From positions 434,001 to 498,000 of the forward strand of contig NZ_JAKWJP010000004.1 of assembly GCF_022761035.1 (NCBI RefSeq): 64,000 nucleotides of DNA, written 5' to 3'. The first letter of the stretch is position 1. Each line of letters opens with the position of its first letter. Of this stretch, positions 46,980 through 56,263 are shown one piece after another. Below the pieces are notes generated by a model. That model was not told the DNA's origin. It saw only the letters and a list, made by a program, of their open reading frames with translations, and ran no database searches. A program made the translations under genes and the position numbers. This DNA is from Microbacterium sp. SS28. GTDB lineage: Bacteria > Actinomycetota > Actinomycetes > Actinomycetales > Microbacteriaceae.

Positions 46980-48182
46980 ATGAGAAGCAACGCCGTCGGC
47001 GCGATCGCGGCGCAGTCGGTGCAGGCACTGATCAGCCTCGTGCTGCAGATCATGGTGTCGCGGATCCTCGGGATCGACGACTTCGGCCAGTTCGCGATCC
47101 TCTACGGCGTCATCGTGCTCGCGACCGCCGTCGTCACGGGGCTCGTCGGTGACACCCTCATCGTCTTGGACCGGTCGCAGCGCGGCATCCGTGCGGGACT
47201 CGAAGGCACGCTCGCGGTCGTCACGCTCACGGCCGCGGTCGTGGCGGGAGCGATCGCGGGCGGCACGGGATTCCTCTCGATGGCCGAGGCCGTGCTGTTC
47301 GGCGCGGCGCTCGCGGCATTCGCCGTGGAGGAGATCGTGCGGCGCCTGCTCATGGCAGGCATGTCGTTCTTCCGGGTCGTCGCAACCGATCTCGCGGGGT
47401 TCGTCGTCGCGCTGCTTGTGCTCGGCGCCGTGTGGCTGACTCAGCCGCTGACGCTCGGCGCCTTCCTCGGCGCGATCGCGGCGGGGCAGGTCGTGGCGGC
47501 GATCGTGGGGTGGCTCCTCGTGACGCCGGGCGATCGCTTCCTCGTCGGGCTCCGCGGCGCCGACTACGCCGCCGTCTGGAAGTACGGCTCGTGGCGCGGC
47601 CTGCAGCAGACCCTCCGGCCCGCGATGTTCACGGCGACCCGCCTGCTCGTCCTCTCGTTCGCGGGCCTGACCGCCGTCGGCGAGCTCGAAGCGGCGCGTA
47701 CGTACACGTCGCCGCTCATCCTCGTCGTGGGCGGCTTCTCGTCGTACCTCTTCGTGCGGTTCGCCGCCAAGCACCGCGAGGGAGCGAGGGGCTCGCTGCG
47801 CGAGGCAGACCTCGTCGTCCTGGTGCTGCTGGGTCTGACGCTCGTGATGGGCGCGGTTGCGGTGCTGCTCGCGCCGTGGCTCGGTCCGATCCTGTTCGGC
47901 GTCCAGCTCGACACGCTCGCCGTCGTCGCGTGGATCGTGTACGGCGCATCGGTCGCGATGGTCACTCCTTACGGCGCGCTGAGCGCCGTGTCGGGCAGGC
48001 AGACTGCCGTGTTCCTCGTCCGGCTGGGCGACACCGTCCTCGGACTCACCGCGGCGACGCTCCTGCTCGCGGGGGGCTGGTCGCCGTCGTCCGTCCCCTT
48101 TGCGCTGGCCGTCGCGTCGGTTATGGGCGGGATCGGCCTGCGCTGGATCGCGAGCGCGTCGAAGGATCCGTCAGCGCCTTGA
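46980..48182 (+). CDS. Polysaccharide flippase-like membrane protein (Wzx-type)
   Basis: 400 aa, about 11-12 membrane helices. The start SNAVGAIAAQSVQALISLVL and SRILGIDDFGQFAILYG are typical of the oligosaccharide flippase (MOP) family that turns lipid-linked repeat units to the outer face. Its ATG follows GGGAGAGGCGGG. Next come a Wzz-like and a Wzy-like gene, the normal Wzx/Wzy polysaccharide set. The downstream promoter -35 overlaps its stop codon. Confidence 0.88.
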   Translation: MRSNAVGAIAAQSVQALISLVLQIMVSRILGIDDFGQFAILYGVIVLATAVVTGLVGDTLIVLDRSQRGIRAGLEGTLAVVTLTAAVVAGAIAGGTGFLSMAEAVLFGAALAAFAVEEIVRRLLMAGMSFFRVVATDLAGFVVALLVLGAVWLTQPLTLGAFLGAIAAGQVVAAIVGWLLVTPGDRFLVGLRGADYAAVWKYGSWRGLQQTLRPAMFTATRLLVLSFAGLTAVGELEAARTYTSPLILVVGGFSSYLFVRFAAKHREGARGSLREADLVVLVLLGLTLVMGAVAVLLAPWLGPILFGVQLDTLAVVAWIVYGASVAMVTPYGALSAVSGRQTAVFLVRLGDTVLGLTAATLLLAGGWSPSSVPFALAVASVMGGIGLRWIASASKDPSAP

Positions 48183-48208
48183 CGGAATTCTGTTCGGCGG
48201 GTGATAAC
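48179..48208 (+). promoter_or_regulatory. Promoter overlapping the flippase stop codon
   Basis: TTGACG (48179-48184), 18 nt, GATAAC (48203-48208). It would start transcription of the Wzz-like gene about 30 nt before its GTG. Confidence 0.6.
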
Positions 48209-48246
48209 ATTCGTCCCTCGTCCGACTGTCAAGTAAGGGGTAGACG

Positions 48247-49764
48247 GTGGAGGACGTTCCATATGGGCGCATTCTTCGCGAGGGCTGGCTGATCATGGTG
48301 ATCGCCGCCCTCATCGGCGGCGCGGCCGCGTACGGCATCGCGAAACTGCTGCCCGAGACCTGGACCGCGACATCCACTCTGCTGCTGCAGGTGGAGTCGA
48401 AAGAGGCGTCGCTGTTCGAGCGCAATCAGTTCAGCCTCGCGCGCATCAAGACCTACCCGGGGCTCGTCGACAGCCCCGACGTCGTCGACGGCGTGCGCGC
48501 GGATCTCGACCTCAGCGTGGAGGCGTACAGCGACCGCGAGATCCGCCGGATGCTCTCTGCCGAGAACACGACGGACACCGTCCTGCTGACCGTGCGCGCC
48601 GACGCGCCGACCGCGCTGCTCGCGGCGGGCATGGCGAACTCTGCGGCGCGCAACCTCTCGGAGCTCATCGAGGACACCGAGAACGCGGGGAACGACGACC
48701 GCTACGACGTGACCCTCGACCAGGTCATCCCGGCCGTCGAGCCGGCTTCGCCCTCCGCTCCGCAGGTCCTCGCGATCACGGGGCTCGGGCTCATCGCGGG
48801 CTTCGCGCTCGGGGCCATCATCGCGGTGTACCGGACGACGACGAACCGCCGCCTGCGGACCATCTCGGACGTGCGCCGGGCCGCGGGACTGCCCGTCGTC
48901 GGCCGGATCCCGCGTCGAGCGCGCATCGCGCAGGGCGGCACCCACCACGTCGACATCGTGCAGGAGGCGGCCTACGAGGACGCCGTCGACAGCCTCTTCG
49001 CCCTCGGCGGCACCGAGGTCACGCGGTTCGTCCTGATCCCGGTGACACCCTCGAGCGTCGACGATGCCGTGCTGCACGGCTTCCTGACCGCGTTCGGGGC
49101 GGCGGGCCGACGCGCGTGCATCCTCGACCTGCGCCCGGATGCGAAGCCAGGCGGCGACATCCGCTCCCTGTCCGAGGTGCTCGGGCATCTGCCGTCCGAG
49201 CAACGCGTTCCCTCTCGCCGCTCGCCGGCCGTCTCGACGGTGTACGCGATGGCGGAGCGCATCCCGATGTCGACACTCGAGAGCGAGATCCCGGCCGCCG
49301 TCATCCGGCTCGGACTCGACTTCGACATCGTGATGGTCGTCACGCCCCCGACCGCCTCGGCGCTCATCGAGGCCACGGAGCAGACGGGCGCGGGGGTCGT
49401 CCTCGCCGTCCGTCACAACGGGACCTCGGCGACCGATCTCGTCGCGATCGCGACGCGGCTGCGGGTCATGGAGGTGCAGCCGCTCGGCGTGCTCATGACG
49501 CACGCCGGCCCGCGGGAGGTCGGCACGGCCGCCGAGAGCTGGCGCGAATCCGACCGTCACGCGATCGTGCCGGTCGAGGCATCCGGCGCTCGCGCGGATG
49601 TGCTCGCGCCCGCCGAGGCGGCTCTCGACGCCGGGGACGTCGCGCTCGCCGCGCCGGCTGTCGACGACGTTCGGGATGCCGCGCCCGCCGCCGCCGAGAC
49701 GGCACCCGTCGCCACGGCCGACGTGCCCGATCGCGGGGGTCGCGAAGGCCGTGACACGAACTGA
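48247..49764 (+). CDS. Wzz-like chain-length/polysaccharide co-polymerase
   Basis: 505 aa from a GTG after AAGGGG. The layout is that of polysaccharide co-polymerases: membrane helix at 14-32, an extracytoplasmic domain with LLLQVESKEASLF, and a second helix near 178-198. The cytoplasmic part (about 205-440) has the look of a degenerate BY-kinase domain: no Walker A lysine motif is visible. An Ala/Asp-rich tail ends the protein. It probably sets chain length of the polymer exported by the neighbouring flippase/polymerase system. Confidence 0.85.
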   Translation: MEDVPYGRILREGWLIMVIAALIGGAAAYGIAKLLPETWTATSTLLLQVESKEASLFERNQFSLARIKTYPGLVDSPDVVDGVRADLDLSVEAYSDREIRRMLSAENTTDTVLLTVRADAPTALLAAGMANSAARNLSELIEDTENAGNDDRYDVTLDQVIPAVEPASPSAPQVLAITGLGLIAGFALGAIIAVYRTTTNRRLRTISDVRRAAGLPVVGRIPRRARIAQGGTHHVDIVQEAAYEDAVDSLFALGGTEVTRFVLIPVTPSSVDDAVLHGFLTAFGAAGRRACILDLRPDAKPGGDIRSLSEVLGHLPSEQRVPSRRSPAVSTVYAMAERIPMSTLESEIPAAVIRLGLDFDIVMVVTPPTASALIEATEQTGAGVVLAVRHNGTSATDLVAIATRLRVMEVQPLGVLMTHAGPREVGTAAESWRESDRHAIVPVEASGARADVLAPAEAALDAGDVALAAPAVDDVRDAAPAAAETAPVATADVPDRGGREGRDTN

Positions 49765-51025
49765 ACGCCCGGCCGCCGATCACGGTGACGCCCGCCACCC
49801 CACCCGGCACCGCCTGGTCATCGTCGGGGTGCTGTTCGTCCTGGTCATCCTGAGCGTCATCCCCTGGCGGAGTGACACGATCTACCAGGGCGGCGTCGAC
49901 GCCGTCGTGATCGGCAAAGCCGTCATCGCGCTCATCACGCTCGCGGGAGCCGTGACGCTGTCGGTCCACACGAAGGTGCGGATCCCGATCGGGCTGGGTC
50001 CCGCCGGGGTCCTCTGCGGTGTGGCGGTCATCGCGCTGCTGGGTGCCGTGGTCGCGGGCAACGGTCTGGCCACCCTGGTCCTGGTCGTGCGGATCATGAT
50101 CGCGATGACGACGGTGCTGCTGCTGCTGTCGTCGGTGCGGTGGGAGTTCGCGCTGGGCGGGCTCATGGGCGCGATGGCGCTGTGGGCGGTCGTCGCCGCC
50201 GCGACCGGCGTCGCTTCGTTCCCCGAGAAGGGCCGTCTCGGCGGCAACATCCCCGAGATCCACCCCAACGAGGTCGCGGGCCTCGCGGGGGCGCCCCTCG
50301 TCGCGCTCGTCGTGTGGATCCTGCGCACGCGCACGCGACCGTGGCGCGTCGCGCTTGCGATCCTGCTGTTCACGATCGTCGTCGCGAGCGGCTCGCGGAC
50401 GGCGCTGCTCGGCGTCATCATCGCGATCGTCGTCGCCTTCATCGTGAACGGCGTCCACGATCGGGCGGTCGTCTACCTGATGCTCCTCACGCTCCCGGTC
50501 GCCTACGCGATCGCCTTCTTCACGGGCGTCATCGAGGGCCTCGTGACCCGCAGCGGGTCGACGGATGCGACATCCGCCCTCGACGCACGGTTCGACGCGT
50601 GGCGCGTCGTGCTCGCGTGGGACTGGCAGTCGTGGCAGAAGTGGATCGGTCTCGGCCTGTCCGTCAAGAAGATCCAGGTCGACATCCGGTGGCGCGACGA
50701 GCAGGTGCTCGACAGCAGCTGGGCGTCCCTCCTCGCCCAGGCGGGACTCATCGGGACGATCCTGGTGGCGGGTCTGCTTGTCTGGTGCCTCATCAGCGCG
50801 CTCGCGTCGTCATCGCGCCGCGGCGCCCTGCTTCCGCTGCTCGTCCTTCTCGTGCTGCGCTCGACGACCGAGAGCGGGCTCGTCGACAGCGCGGTGCCGT
50901 TCATCCTGCTTCTCGTGATCGCGACCCTGCTGTCGCACCGCTCGCGACATCGGGAGGAGTTCTCGCGCCCCGGGCACGAGTACGAGGACTCCCGTCGACG
51001 GCCCGTCGAGCGTGTCTTAGGATGA
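49751..51025 (+). CDS. O-antigen ligase/polymerase-like membrane protein (Wzy/WaaL type)
   Basis: 424 aa, about 11 membrane helices. The segment NIPEIHPNEVAGLAGAPLV and SGSRTALLGVIIAI match the Wzy_C/O-antigen ligase superfamily, whose members join or polymerise lipid-linked glycans outside the membrane. The GTG start lies 14 nt inside the end of the Wzz-like gene, implying coupling. A charged tail follows the last helix. Confidence 0.86.
   Translation: MTRTERPAADHGDARHPTRHRLVIVGVLFVLVILSVIPWRSDTIYQGGVDAVVIGKAVIALITLAGAVTLSVHTKVRIPIGLGPAGVLCGVAVIALLGAVVAGNGLATLVLVVRIMIAMTTVLLLLSSVRWEFALGGLMGAMALWAVVAAATGVASFPEKGRLGGNIPEIHPNEVAGLAGAPLVALVVWILRTRTRPWRVALAILLFTIVVASGSRTALLGVIIAIVVAFIVNGVHDRAVVYLMLLTLPVAYAIAFFTGVIEGLVTRSGSTDATSALDARFDAWRVVLAWDWQSWQKWIGLGLSVKKIQVDIRWRDEQVLDSSWASLLAQAGLIGTILVAGLLVWCLISALASSSRRGALLPLLVLLVLRSTTESGLVDSAVPFILLLVIATLLSHRSRHREEFSRPGHEYEDSRRRPVERVLG
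50995..51023 (+). promoter_or_regulatory. Possible promoter of the DUF4352-like gene
   Basis: TCGACG (50995-51000), 17 nt, TAGGAT (51018-51023), within the end of the polymerase gene. The -10 is good, the -35 weak. Confidence 0.4.
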
Positions 51026-51077
51026 CCGTGATCGCGCCGCTTGGGGAGGCGCGCAATCAGTGCGGGGGGATGCACTC

Positions 51078-51728
51078 ATGGCTGATTCAGGGGACTCAGG
51101 CGTCGGACGTCGTGGCTGGCTGGGCTGGCTGGGGCTCGGACTCGCGGCGGCGCTCGCGATCGCGATCGTCGTCTGGGGGGTGACGAACTTCCGCCCCGCG
51201 GCCGAATCGGCGGCGACGCCGGCCGCCTCGTGGAGCCCCGAGACCCGCGAGGTCGAGACTCCCACGCCGCAGCCCACGGAGTTCACGGCGCCCGAGCCGG
51301 GAGCGACCGAGGCGGTCACCAAACCCGACACTCCCGTCGAGGTCGCGCTCGACGAGCCGGCGACCGCTGCGGACGACATCGTGGTGGAGGTGACCTCGGT
51401 CGCGGCCGTGACCGCCGGCCGCGAGGTGCCGGGCGAGCGGAGCGGTCCTGCGATCGCGGTCTCGGTCCGAATCACGAACAACGGGGGGCAGCCCGTCGAC
51501 ACCTCGGGCTCCAATGTGAACCTCACCTACGGCGGGGACACGCGCATTCCTGCCGCCGCGGTCACCGGCGATGAGACCACCGCATGGCCCGCATCCGTCC
51601 CGCCCGGGGAGAGCGCAACGGCGATTTTCGTCTTTTCGGTCCCTCAGGTATCATCCGGCGACATCCGTGTTATCGTCGACCTGCTGGCCACCGAGCCAGA
51701 CGTCGTTTTCACAGGGCCCGAACCCTGA
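51078..51728 (+). CDS. Membrane-anchored DUF4352-like protein
   Basis: 216 aa (222 if the GTG at 51060 is used). A single membrane helix at about 14-34 (GWLGLGLAAALAIAIVVWGV) is followed by a Pro/Thr/Glu-rich stalk and an Ig-like domain (VEVTSVAAV, AIAVSVRITNNGGQPVD, PPGESATAIFVFSVP) of the DUF4352 kind. Function unknown; such domains sit outside the membrane. It lies between the polymerase and a giant secreted protein, and may assist polymer or protein attachment. Confidence 0.8.
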   Translation: MADSGDSGVGRRGWLGWLGLGLAAALAIAIVVWGVTNFRPAAESAATPAASWSPETREVETPTPQPTEFTAPEPGATEAVTKPDTPVEVALDEPATAADDIVVEVTSVAAVTAGREVPGERSGPAIAVSVRITNNGGQPVDTSGSNVNLTYGGDTRIPAAAVTGDETTAWPASVPPGESATAIFVFSVPQVSSGDIRVIVDLLATEPDVVFTGPEP

Positions 51729-51763
51729 GAACCCGACGCACACTTGGGGAAGTAGTCGCGGGG

Positions 51764-51779
51764 CTACGCTGACGTAGCT
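51764..51779 (+). other. Small hairpin before the giant secreted protein gene
   Basis: GCTACG (51764-51769) and CGTAGC (51774-51779) form a 6-bp stem with a CTGA loop, 32 nt upstream of the chosen start. CTTGGGGA occurs just before (51744-51751) and again at the ribosome binding site (51796-51803). Confidence 0.35.
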
Positions 51780-51811
51780 CATTGCGACGCGACATCTTGG
51801 GGAGATGGATC

Positions 51812-54800
51812 GTGGGCGCATTGACCACGACGGGCTTCGGCCGTACCCGCGCGGTGATCACCGCCGCTGCGACGACCCTGGCAGTCATCATCGGATCGTT
51901 CGTCACGCTCGCACCGGCTCGCGCCGATGTGAGCCCGCCGGACGGGGTGCCACCCACCGTGACAGCGGATGCGCTGCCCACGGTGCAGATCAACGGCATC
52001 GTGTGGGATCAGGCGATCGTGGGCAACACGGTCTACGCCGCCGGCTCGTTCTCGAGCGCGAGGCCCGCCGGCGCCGCCGCCGGGACGAGCGAGACGCCGA
52101 GATCGAACCTGCTCGCGTACAACCTCACGACGGGCGTGCTCGTCGCCGGGTTCGCGCCCACCCTCAACGGCCAGGTGCGCCAGGTCGAGGCATCCCCGGA
52201 CGGATCACGGCTCTACATCGTCGGCGACTTCACACTCGTCAACAACGCCACGCGCAACCGCGTCGCGGCGTTCGACTTGACCAACAACGGCGCCAATGCG
52301 GCGCTCGCGGCCTTCAACCCCAACTCCAACGGCGCGACGCTCGGCATCGACGCCACGGACAGCACCGTGTACATCACGGGCACGTTCGGCCGGATGGGCA
52401 ACCAGGACCGCTTCGGCGCCGCCGCCGTCACCCGTGACGGTGCGCTCCTGCCCTGGGCCCCCGTGCTCGAGGGTCGGCAGGGTCGCGTCGTCGTGGTCTC
52501 GCCCGACGGCACGAAGGTCGTCCTGGGCGGCAACTTCACGACGCTCAACACCAGCAGCAACCCCGGCTACGGACTCGCGATGGTCGATGCGACGAACGGC
52601 ACGCTGCTGCCGTTCGCCACGAACAACGTGATCCGCAACGCCGGCAACGACGCCGCCATCCTGTCGCTCAAGTCTGACGGCGACGACATCTACGGCACGG
52701 GCTACGTCTTCGGCAACGGCGGCAATCTCGAGGGCAGCTTCCGGGCATCCTGGACCACCGGCGACCTCACGTGGGTCAACGACTGCCACGGCGACCTGTA
52801 CGACGTGCAGCCGTTCGGCGACGCCGTCTATCAGGCCGGTCACCCGCATTACTGCGGCAGCCTCGTCGACGGATACCCGCAGAGCGACCCGTGGACCTTC
52901 TACCGCGGCACCGCCGTCTCGAAGGCCGTCGAGCGGATCACGCCCTTCGGGCTGAACCTCGGCTACTACGACTTCGGCGGCAACCCCGCTCCGAGGCTCC
53001 TGCACTGGCAGCCGACATTCAACGCCGCCAACGTGAGCGGCGCGTCGCAGGGGCCGTGGACCGTCACGGCGAGCGGCGACTACGTCGTCTACGGCGGCGA
53101 GTTCACGCGGGTCAACAACACGGGCCAGCAGGGCCTCGTGCGCTTCGCCGTCCCGGCGAAGGCCACCAACCTGCAGGGGCCGATCCTCTGGAACACGGCG
53201 TGGCCCGCGACGGCGCTTTCGCTGGGCGGATCCATCCGCGTCAGCTGGCCACTCAACTACGACCGCGACAGCGAGTTCCTCAAGTACGAGGTGCTGCGCA
53301 ACAACGTCGTCGTCAAGACGTTCGACAACGTGCGGTCGAAGTCGGCCGACTGGGGCCTCCCGCCGATGGCGTGGGTCGACACCAACGTGACCAACGGCAC
53401 GTCGTACACCTACCGTGTGCGCGCAAAGGACGCGCAGAACCACGAGATCCTGGGTGGAACCGCGACGGTCACCGCCTCGGGCACGACGATCCCGAGCGCG
53501 TACCGTGACGCCGTGCTCGGCGATACGCCCCTGAACTACTGGCCGCTCGACGATTCGTCGCAGACGCTCTCGTACGACTGGGCGGGCGCTTCTGATCTGA
53601 CGGTCAACGCGGGTGTGGCGCGCGGCACGAGCGGTGCGATGCTCAACGACTCGCGACCCGCCTCGGGCTTCAACGGCAACGGGGACGGCTTCGCCTCGAC
53701 GACCAACGCGATCGCAGGACCGAACACCTTCGGCCTCGAGGCGTGGTTCAAGACGACCACGAGCTCCGGCGGAAAGATCCTCGGCTTCGGCAACAGCTCG
53801 ACCGGGACGTCGAGCAACTACGACCGCCACATCTACATGGAGCCGGACGGGCGTCTCACCTTCGGCGTCTGGATCGGATCGACCGCGACCGTCACTTCGC
53901 CGAGCGCCTACAACGACGGTCAGTGGCACCACGTCACGGCGGGCGAGAGCGCGAGCGGCCTGATCCTGTACGTCGACGGCCTCCGCGTCGGTCAGCGCAC
54001 CGACGTCACGACCGCGCAGCCCTACAACGGGTACTGGCGCGTCGGCGGCGACAGCCCGTGGTCGGGCAACGCCTTCTTCAACGGCGACATCGACGACGTC
54101 GCGATCTACGCGGCTCCGCTGACGAAGCAGCAGACCCAGGCGCACTACACGGCGTCCGGGCGCACGATCGCAGGGTCGACGCCTCCCGCCGACGCCTACG
54201 GTCAAGCCGTCTACGCCCTCGAGCCGGCGCTGTACTGGCGCCTGAACGAGTCGACGGGGACGACCGCTGCGGATGCCTCCGGCTCCAACCAGAAGGGCAC
54301 GTACTTCGGTGCCGTGAACCAGGGCGCGAACGGCGCACTGGCCGGTGTCACCGACAAGGCGGCGACCTTCAACGGCGGCCAGGTGATCAGTCAGGGCTCG
54401 TTCACCAACCCGCGCTCGTACTCGCTCGAGGCGTGGTTCAAGACGAACACGACGACCGGCGGCAAGATCATCGGCTTCGGCAACAGTCCGGACGGCAATT
54501 CGTCCGGCTACGACAGGCATATCTATATGACGCCTGATGGCCAGCTGATCTACGGCGTGTGGGTCGGATTCACCGACACGCTGCAGACGCCGGGCTCGTA
54601 CAACGACGGTCAGTGGCACCACGTGGTCGCGACGCAGGGAGCGCAGGGCATGCGGCTCTACGTCGACGGCGTCCTCCGTGGATCGAACGACCACACGGAT
54701 GCGCAGGACTACACGGGCTACTGGCACGTGGGCGGCGACGTCACATGGGGCCCGGGCGACTGGGAGTTCGACGGAACCATCGACGAGGTCGCGGTGTACA

Positions 54801-56263
54801 TGAACCCGATGTCGGCGACGGATGTCTCGTCGCACTACACCCTCGGGTCCAACGCCCCGCCGGCGAACGCGCCTCCGACGGCGAACTTCGTCCCCACGAC
54901 GGCGAAGCTCCTGGTGAGCGTGGACGGCTCGACCTCGAGCGACACCGACGGGACGATCGCGAGCTACAGCTGGAACTGGGGTGACGGCACGCCCGCAGGC
55001 AGCGGGGTGACGGCGAGCCACACGTACGCGGCCGGCAGCTACACCGTCGTCCTGACGGTCACCGACGACAAGGGGGCGACGGCGACGAAGAGCATCGCGG
55101 TCAACCCGGTCGCCAACCAGGCTCCGGTCGCGTCGTTCACGGCGCCCGTCACTGGCCGGACGGTCAACGTGAACGCCTCCGCCTCGGCCGACCCTGACGG
55201 CACGATCACCGCCTACAGCTGGAACTGGGGCGACGCCACGCCGGCAGGCAGCGGCGTGACGGCGAGCCACACGTACGCGGCAGCGGGCGACTACACCGTC
55301 ATCCTCACGGTCACCGACAATGACGGAACGACCGCGACGAAGAACGCGGTCGTCACGGCGGCCCCGAACCAGTCCCCGACCCCGGTGTTCACCGCGACGC
55401 CGACGAACCTCACGGTCGCCCTCAACGCCGGTGGGTCCAGTGACCCGGACGGCACGATCGCAGCCTACGCGTGGAAGTACGGCGACGGCGGAACGGGCAC
55501 GGGCGTGACATCGTCCCGCACATATGCCGTCGCAGGCACGTACATCGTGGAGTTGACGGTGACCGACAACGAGGGCGCGACGAACGTCACGCAGCAGTCG
55601 GTGACCGTGACGGCCCCGCCGGCCGGAACCCCGTTCGCGCTCGACGATTTCGGGCGTCCGAACGGAGTGCTCGGCACAGCGGCGACGGGCGGGGCCTGGA
55701 CCCAGACAGCGGGTGCAGCCAACGTCGGCATCGAGAACGGCGCCGCGCGGTTCACGACGCAGACGGCCGGTCAGACGCGCAGTGCGACGCTCAACGGCGC
55801 CACCGCGACGAGCACCGACCTGACGTTCTCGTTCACCGTGCCGGCGCTGCCCGCCGGGACGGGGGCGCGGATGTACGTGTCGGCACTCGGTCGTGTCGTC
55901 GGTGCCAACGACTACCGGGCTCGATGGATCATCGGGACCAACGGAGCCGTGCAGGCGCAGCTCTCGCGGGGTGGGACCGTGATGGTGTGGCAGGATCTCC
56001 CGGCCGCGAACAACATCACACCGGGCACGAAGTACAACGTCCGCCTGCAGGTGTCCGGCACGGGCACCACGACGCTGCGCAGCAAGATCTGGGCGCAGGG
56101 GACCGCTGAGCCGACGATATGGCAGCTCAACACGACGGACACGACGGCTGCTCTGCAGGTCGCCGGCTACACCGGGGTCACGACGTACGCCGGGAGCGGG
56201 TTCACCAACCTTCCCTACAGCGTCTTCGTCGACGACTTCCGCGCGGCAGGAGTGACGCCCTGA
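51812..56263 (+). CDS. Giant secreted protein: propeller-like head, two LamG domains, three PKD domains
   Basis: 1483 aa from a GTG 7 nt after GGGGAG; a TTG 30 nt upstream is in frame but lacks such a site. Signal peptide 1-38 ends PARA. Residues about 45-420 carry blades such as LYIVGDFTLVNN, VVLGGNFTTLN and YVVYGGEFTRVNN. A Fn3-like segment, two LamG/concanavalin domains (FGLEAWFKTTTSSGGK and YSLEAWFKTNTTTGGK), three PKD domains (YSWNWGDGTPAGSG) and a terminal concanavalin-like domain follow. There is no wall anchor. The second giant gene at the right edge has the same order. Probably binds a surface or environmental polysaccharide; activity unknown. Its stop overlaps the next start. Confidence 0.9.
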   Translation: MGALTTTGFGRTRAVITAAATTLAVIIGSFVTLAPARADVSPPDGVPPTVTADALPTVQINGIVWDQAIVGNTVYAAGSFSSARPAGAAAGTSETPRSNLLAYNLTTGVLVAGFAPTLNGQVRQVEASPDGSRLYIVGDFTLVNNATRNRVAAFDLTNNGANAALAAFNPNSNGATLGIDATDSTVYITGTFGRMGNQDRFGAAAVTRDGALLPWAPVLEGRQGRVVVVSPDGTKVVLGGNFTTLNTSSNPGYGLAMVDATNGTLLPFATNNVIRNAGNDAAILSLKSDGDDIYGTGYVFGNGGNLEGSFRASWTTGDLTWVNDCHGDLYDVQPFGDAVYQAGHPHYCGSLVDGYPQSDPWTFYRGTAVSKAVERITPFGLNLGYYDFGGNPAPRLLHWQPTFNAANVSGASQGPWTVTASGDYVVYGGEFTRVNNTGQQGLVRFAVPAKATNLQGPILWNTAWPATALSLGGSIRVSWPLNYDRDSEFLKYEVLRNNVVVKTFDNVRSKSADWGLPPMAWVDTNVTNGTSYTYRVRAKDAQNHEILGGTATVTASGTTIPSAYRDAVLGDTPLNYWPLDDSSQTLSYDWAGASDLTVNAGVARGTSGAMLNDSRPASGFNGNGDGFASTTNAIAGPNTFGLEAWFKTTTSSGGKILGFGNSSTGTSSNYDRHIYMEPDGRLTFGVWIGSTATVTSPSAYNDGQWHHVTAGESASGLILYVDGLRVGQRTDVTTAQPYNGYWRVGGDSPWSGNAFFNGDIDDVAIYAAPLTKQQTQAHYTASGRTIAGSTPPADAYGQAVYALEPALYWRLNESTGTTAADASGSNQKGTYFGAVNQGANGALAGVTDKAATFNGGQVISQGSFTNPRSYSLEAWFKTNTTTGGKIIGFGNSPDGNSSGYDRHIYMTPDGQLIYGVWVGFTDTLQTPGSYNDGQWHHVVATQGAQGMRLYVDGVLRGSNDHTDAQDYTGYWHVGGDVTWGPGDWEFDGTIDEVAVYMNPMSATDVSSHYTLGSNAPPANAPPTANFVPTTAKLLVSVDGSTSSDTDGTIASYSWNWGDGTPAGSGVTASHTYAAGSYTVVLTVTDDKGATATKSIAVNPVANQAPVASFTAPVTGRTVNVNASASADPDGTITAYSWNWGDATPAGSGVTASHTYAAAGDYTVILTVTDNDGTTATKNAVVTAAPNQSPTPVFTATPTNLTVALNAGGSSDPDGTIAAYAWKYGDGGTGTGVTSSRTYAVAGTYIVELTVTDNEGATNVTQQSVTVTAPPAGTPFALDDFGRPNGVLGTAATGGAWTQTAGAANVGIENGAARFTTQTAGQTRSATLNGATATSTDLTFSFTVPALPAGTGARMYVSALGRVVGANDYRARWIIGTNGAVQAQLSRGGTVMVWQDLPAANNITPGTKYNVRLQVSGTGTTTLRSKIWAQGTAEPTIWQLNTTDTTAALQVAGYTGVTTYAGSGFTNLPYSVFVDDFRAAGVTP

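Noticed and set aside
51782..51811. TTG 51782 as start of the giant secreted protein
   Set aside because: The in-frame GTG at 51812 has GGGGAG at ideal distance and gives a better signal peptide.
56119..56259. Upstream extension of the CDP-alcohol transferase to 56119
   Set aside because: The added residues are an out-of-frame translation of the giant gene's last domain and match nothing in the family.
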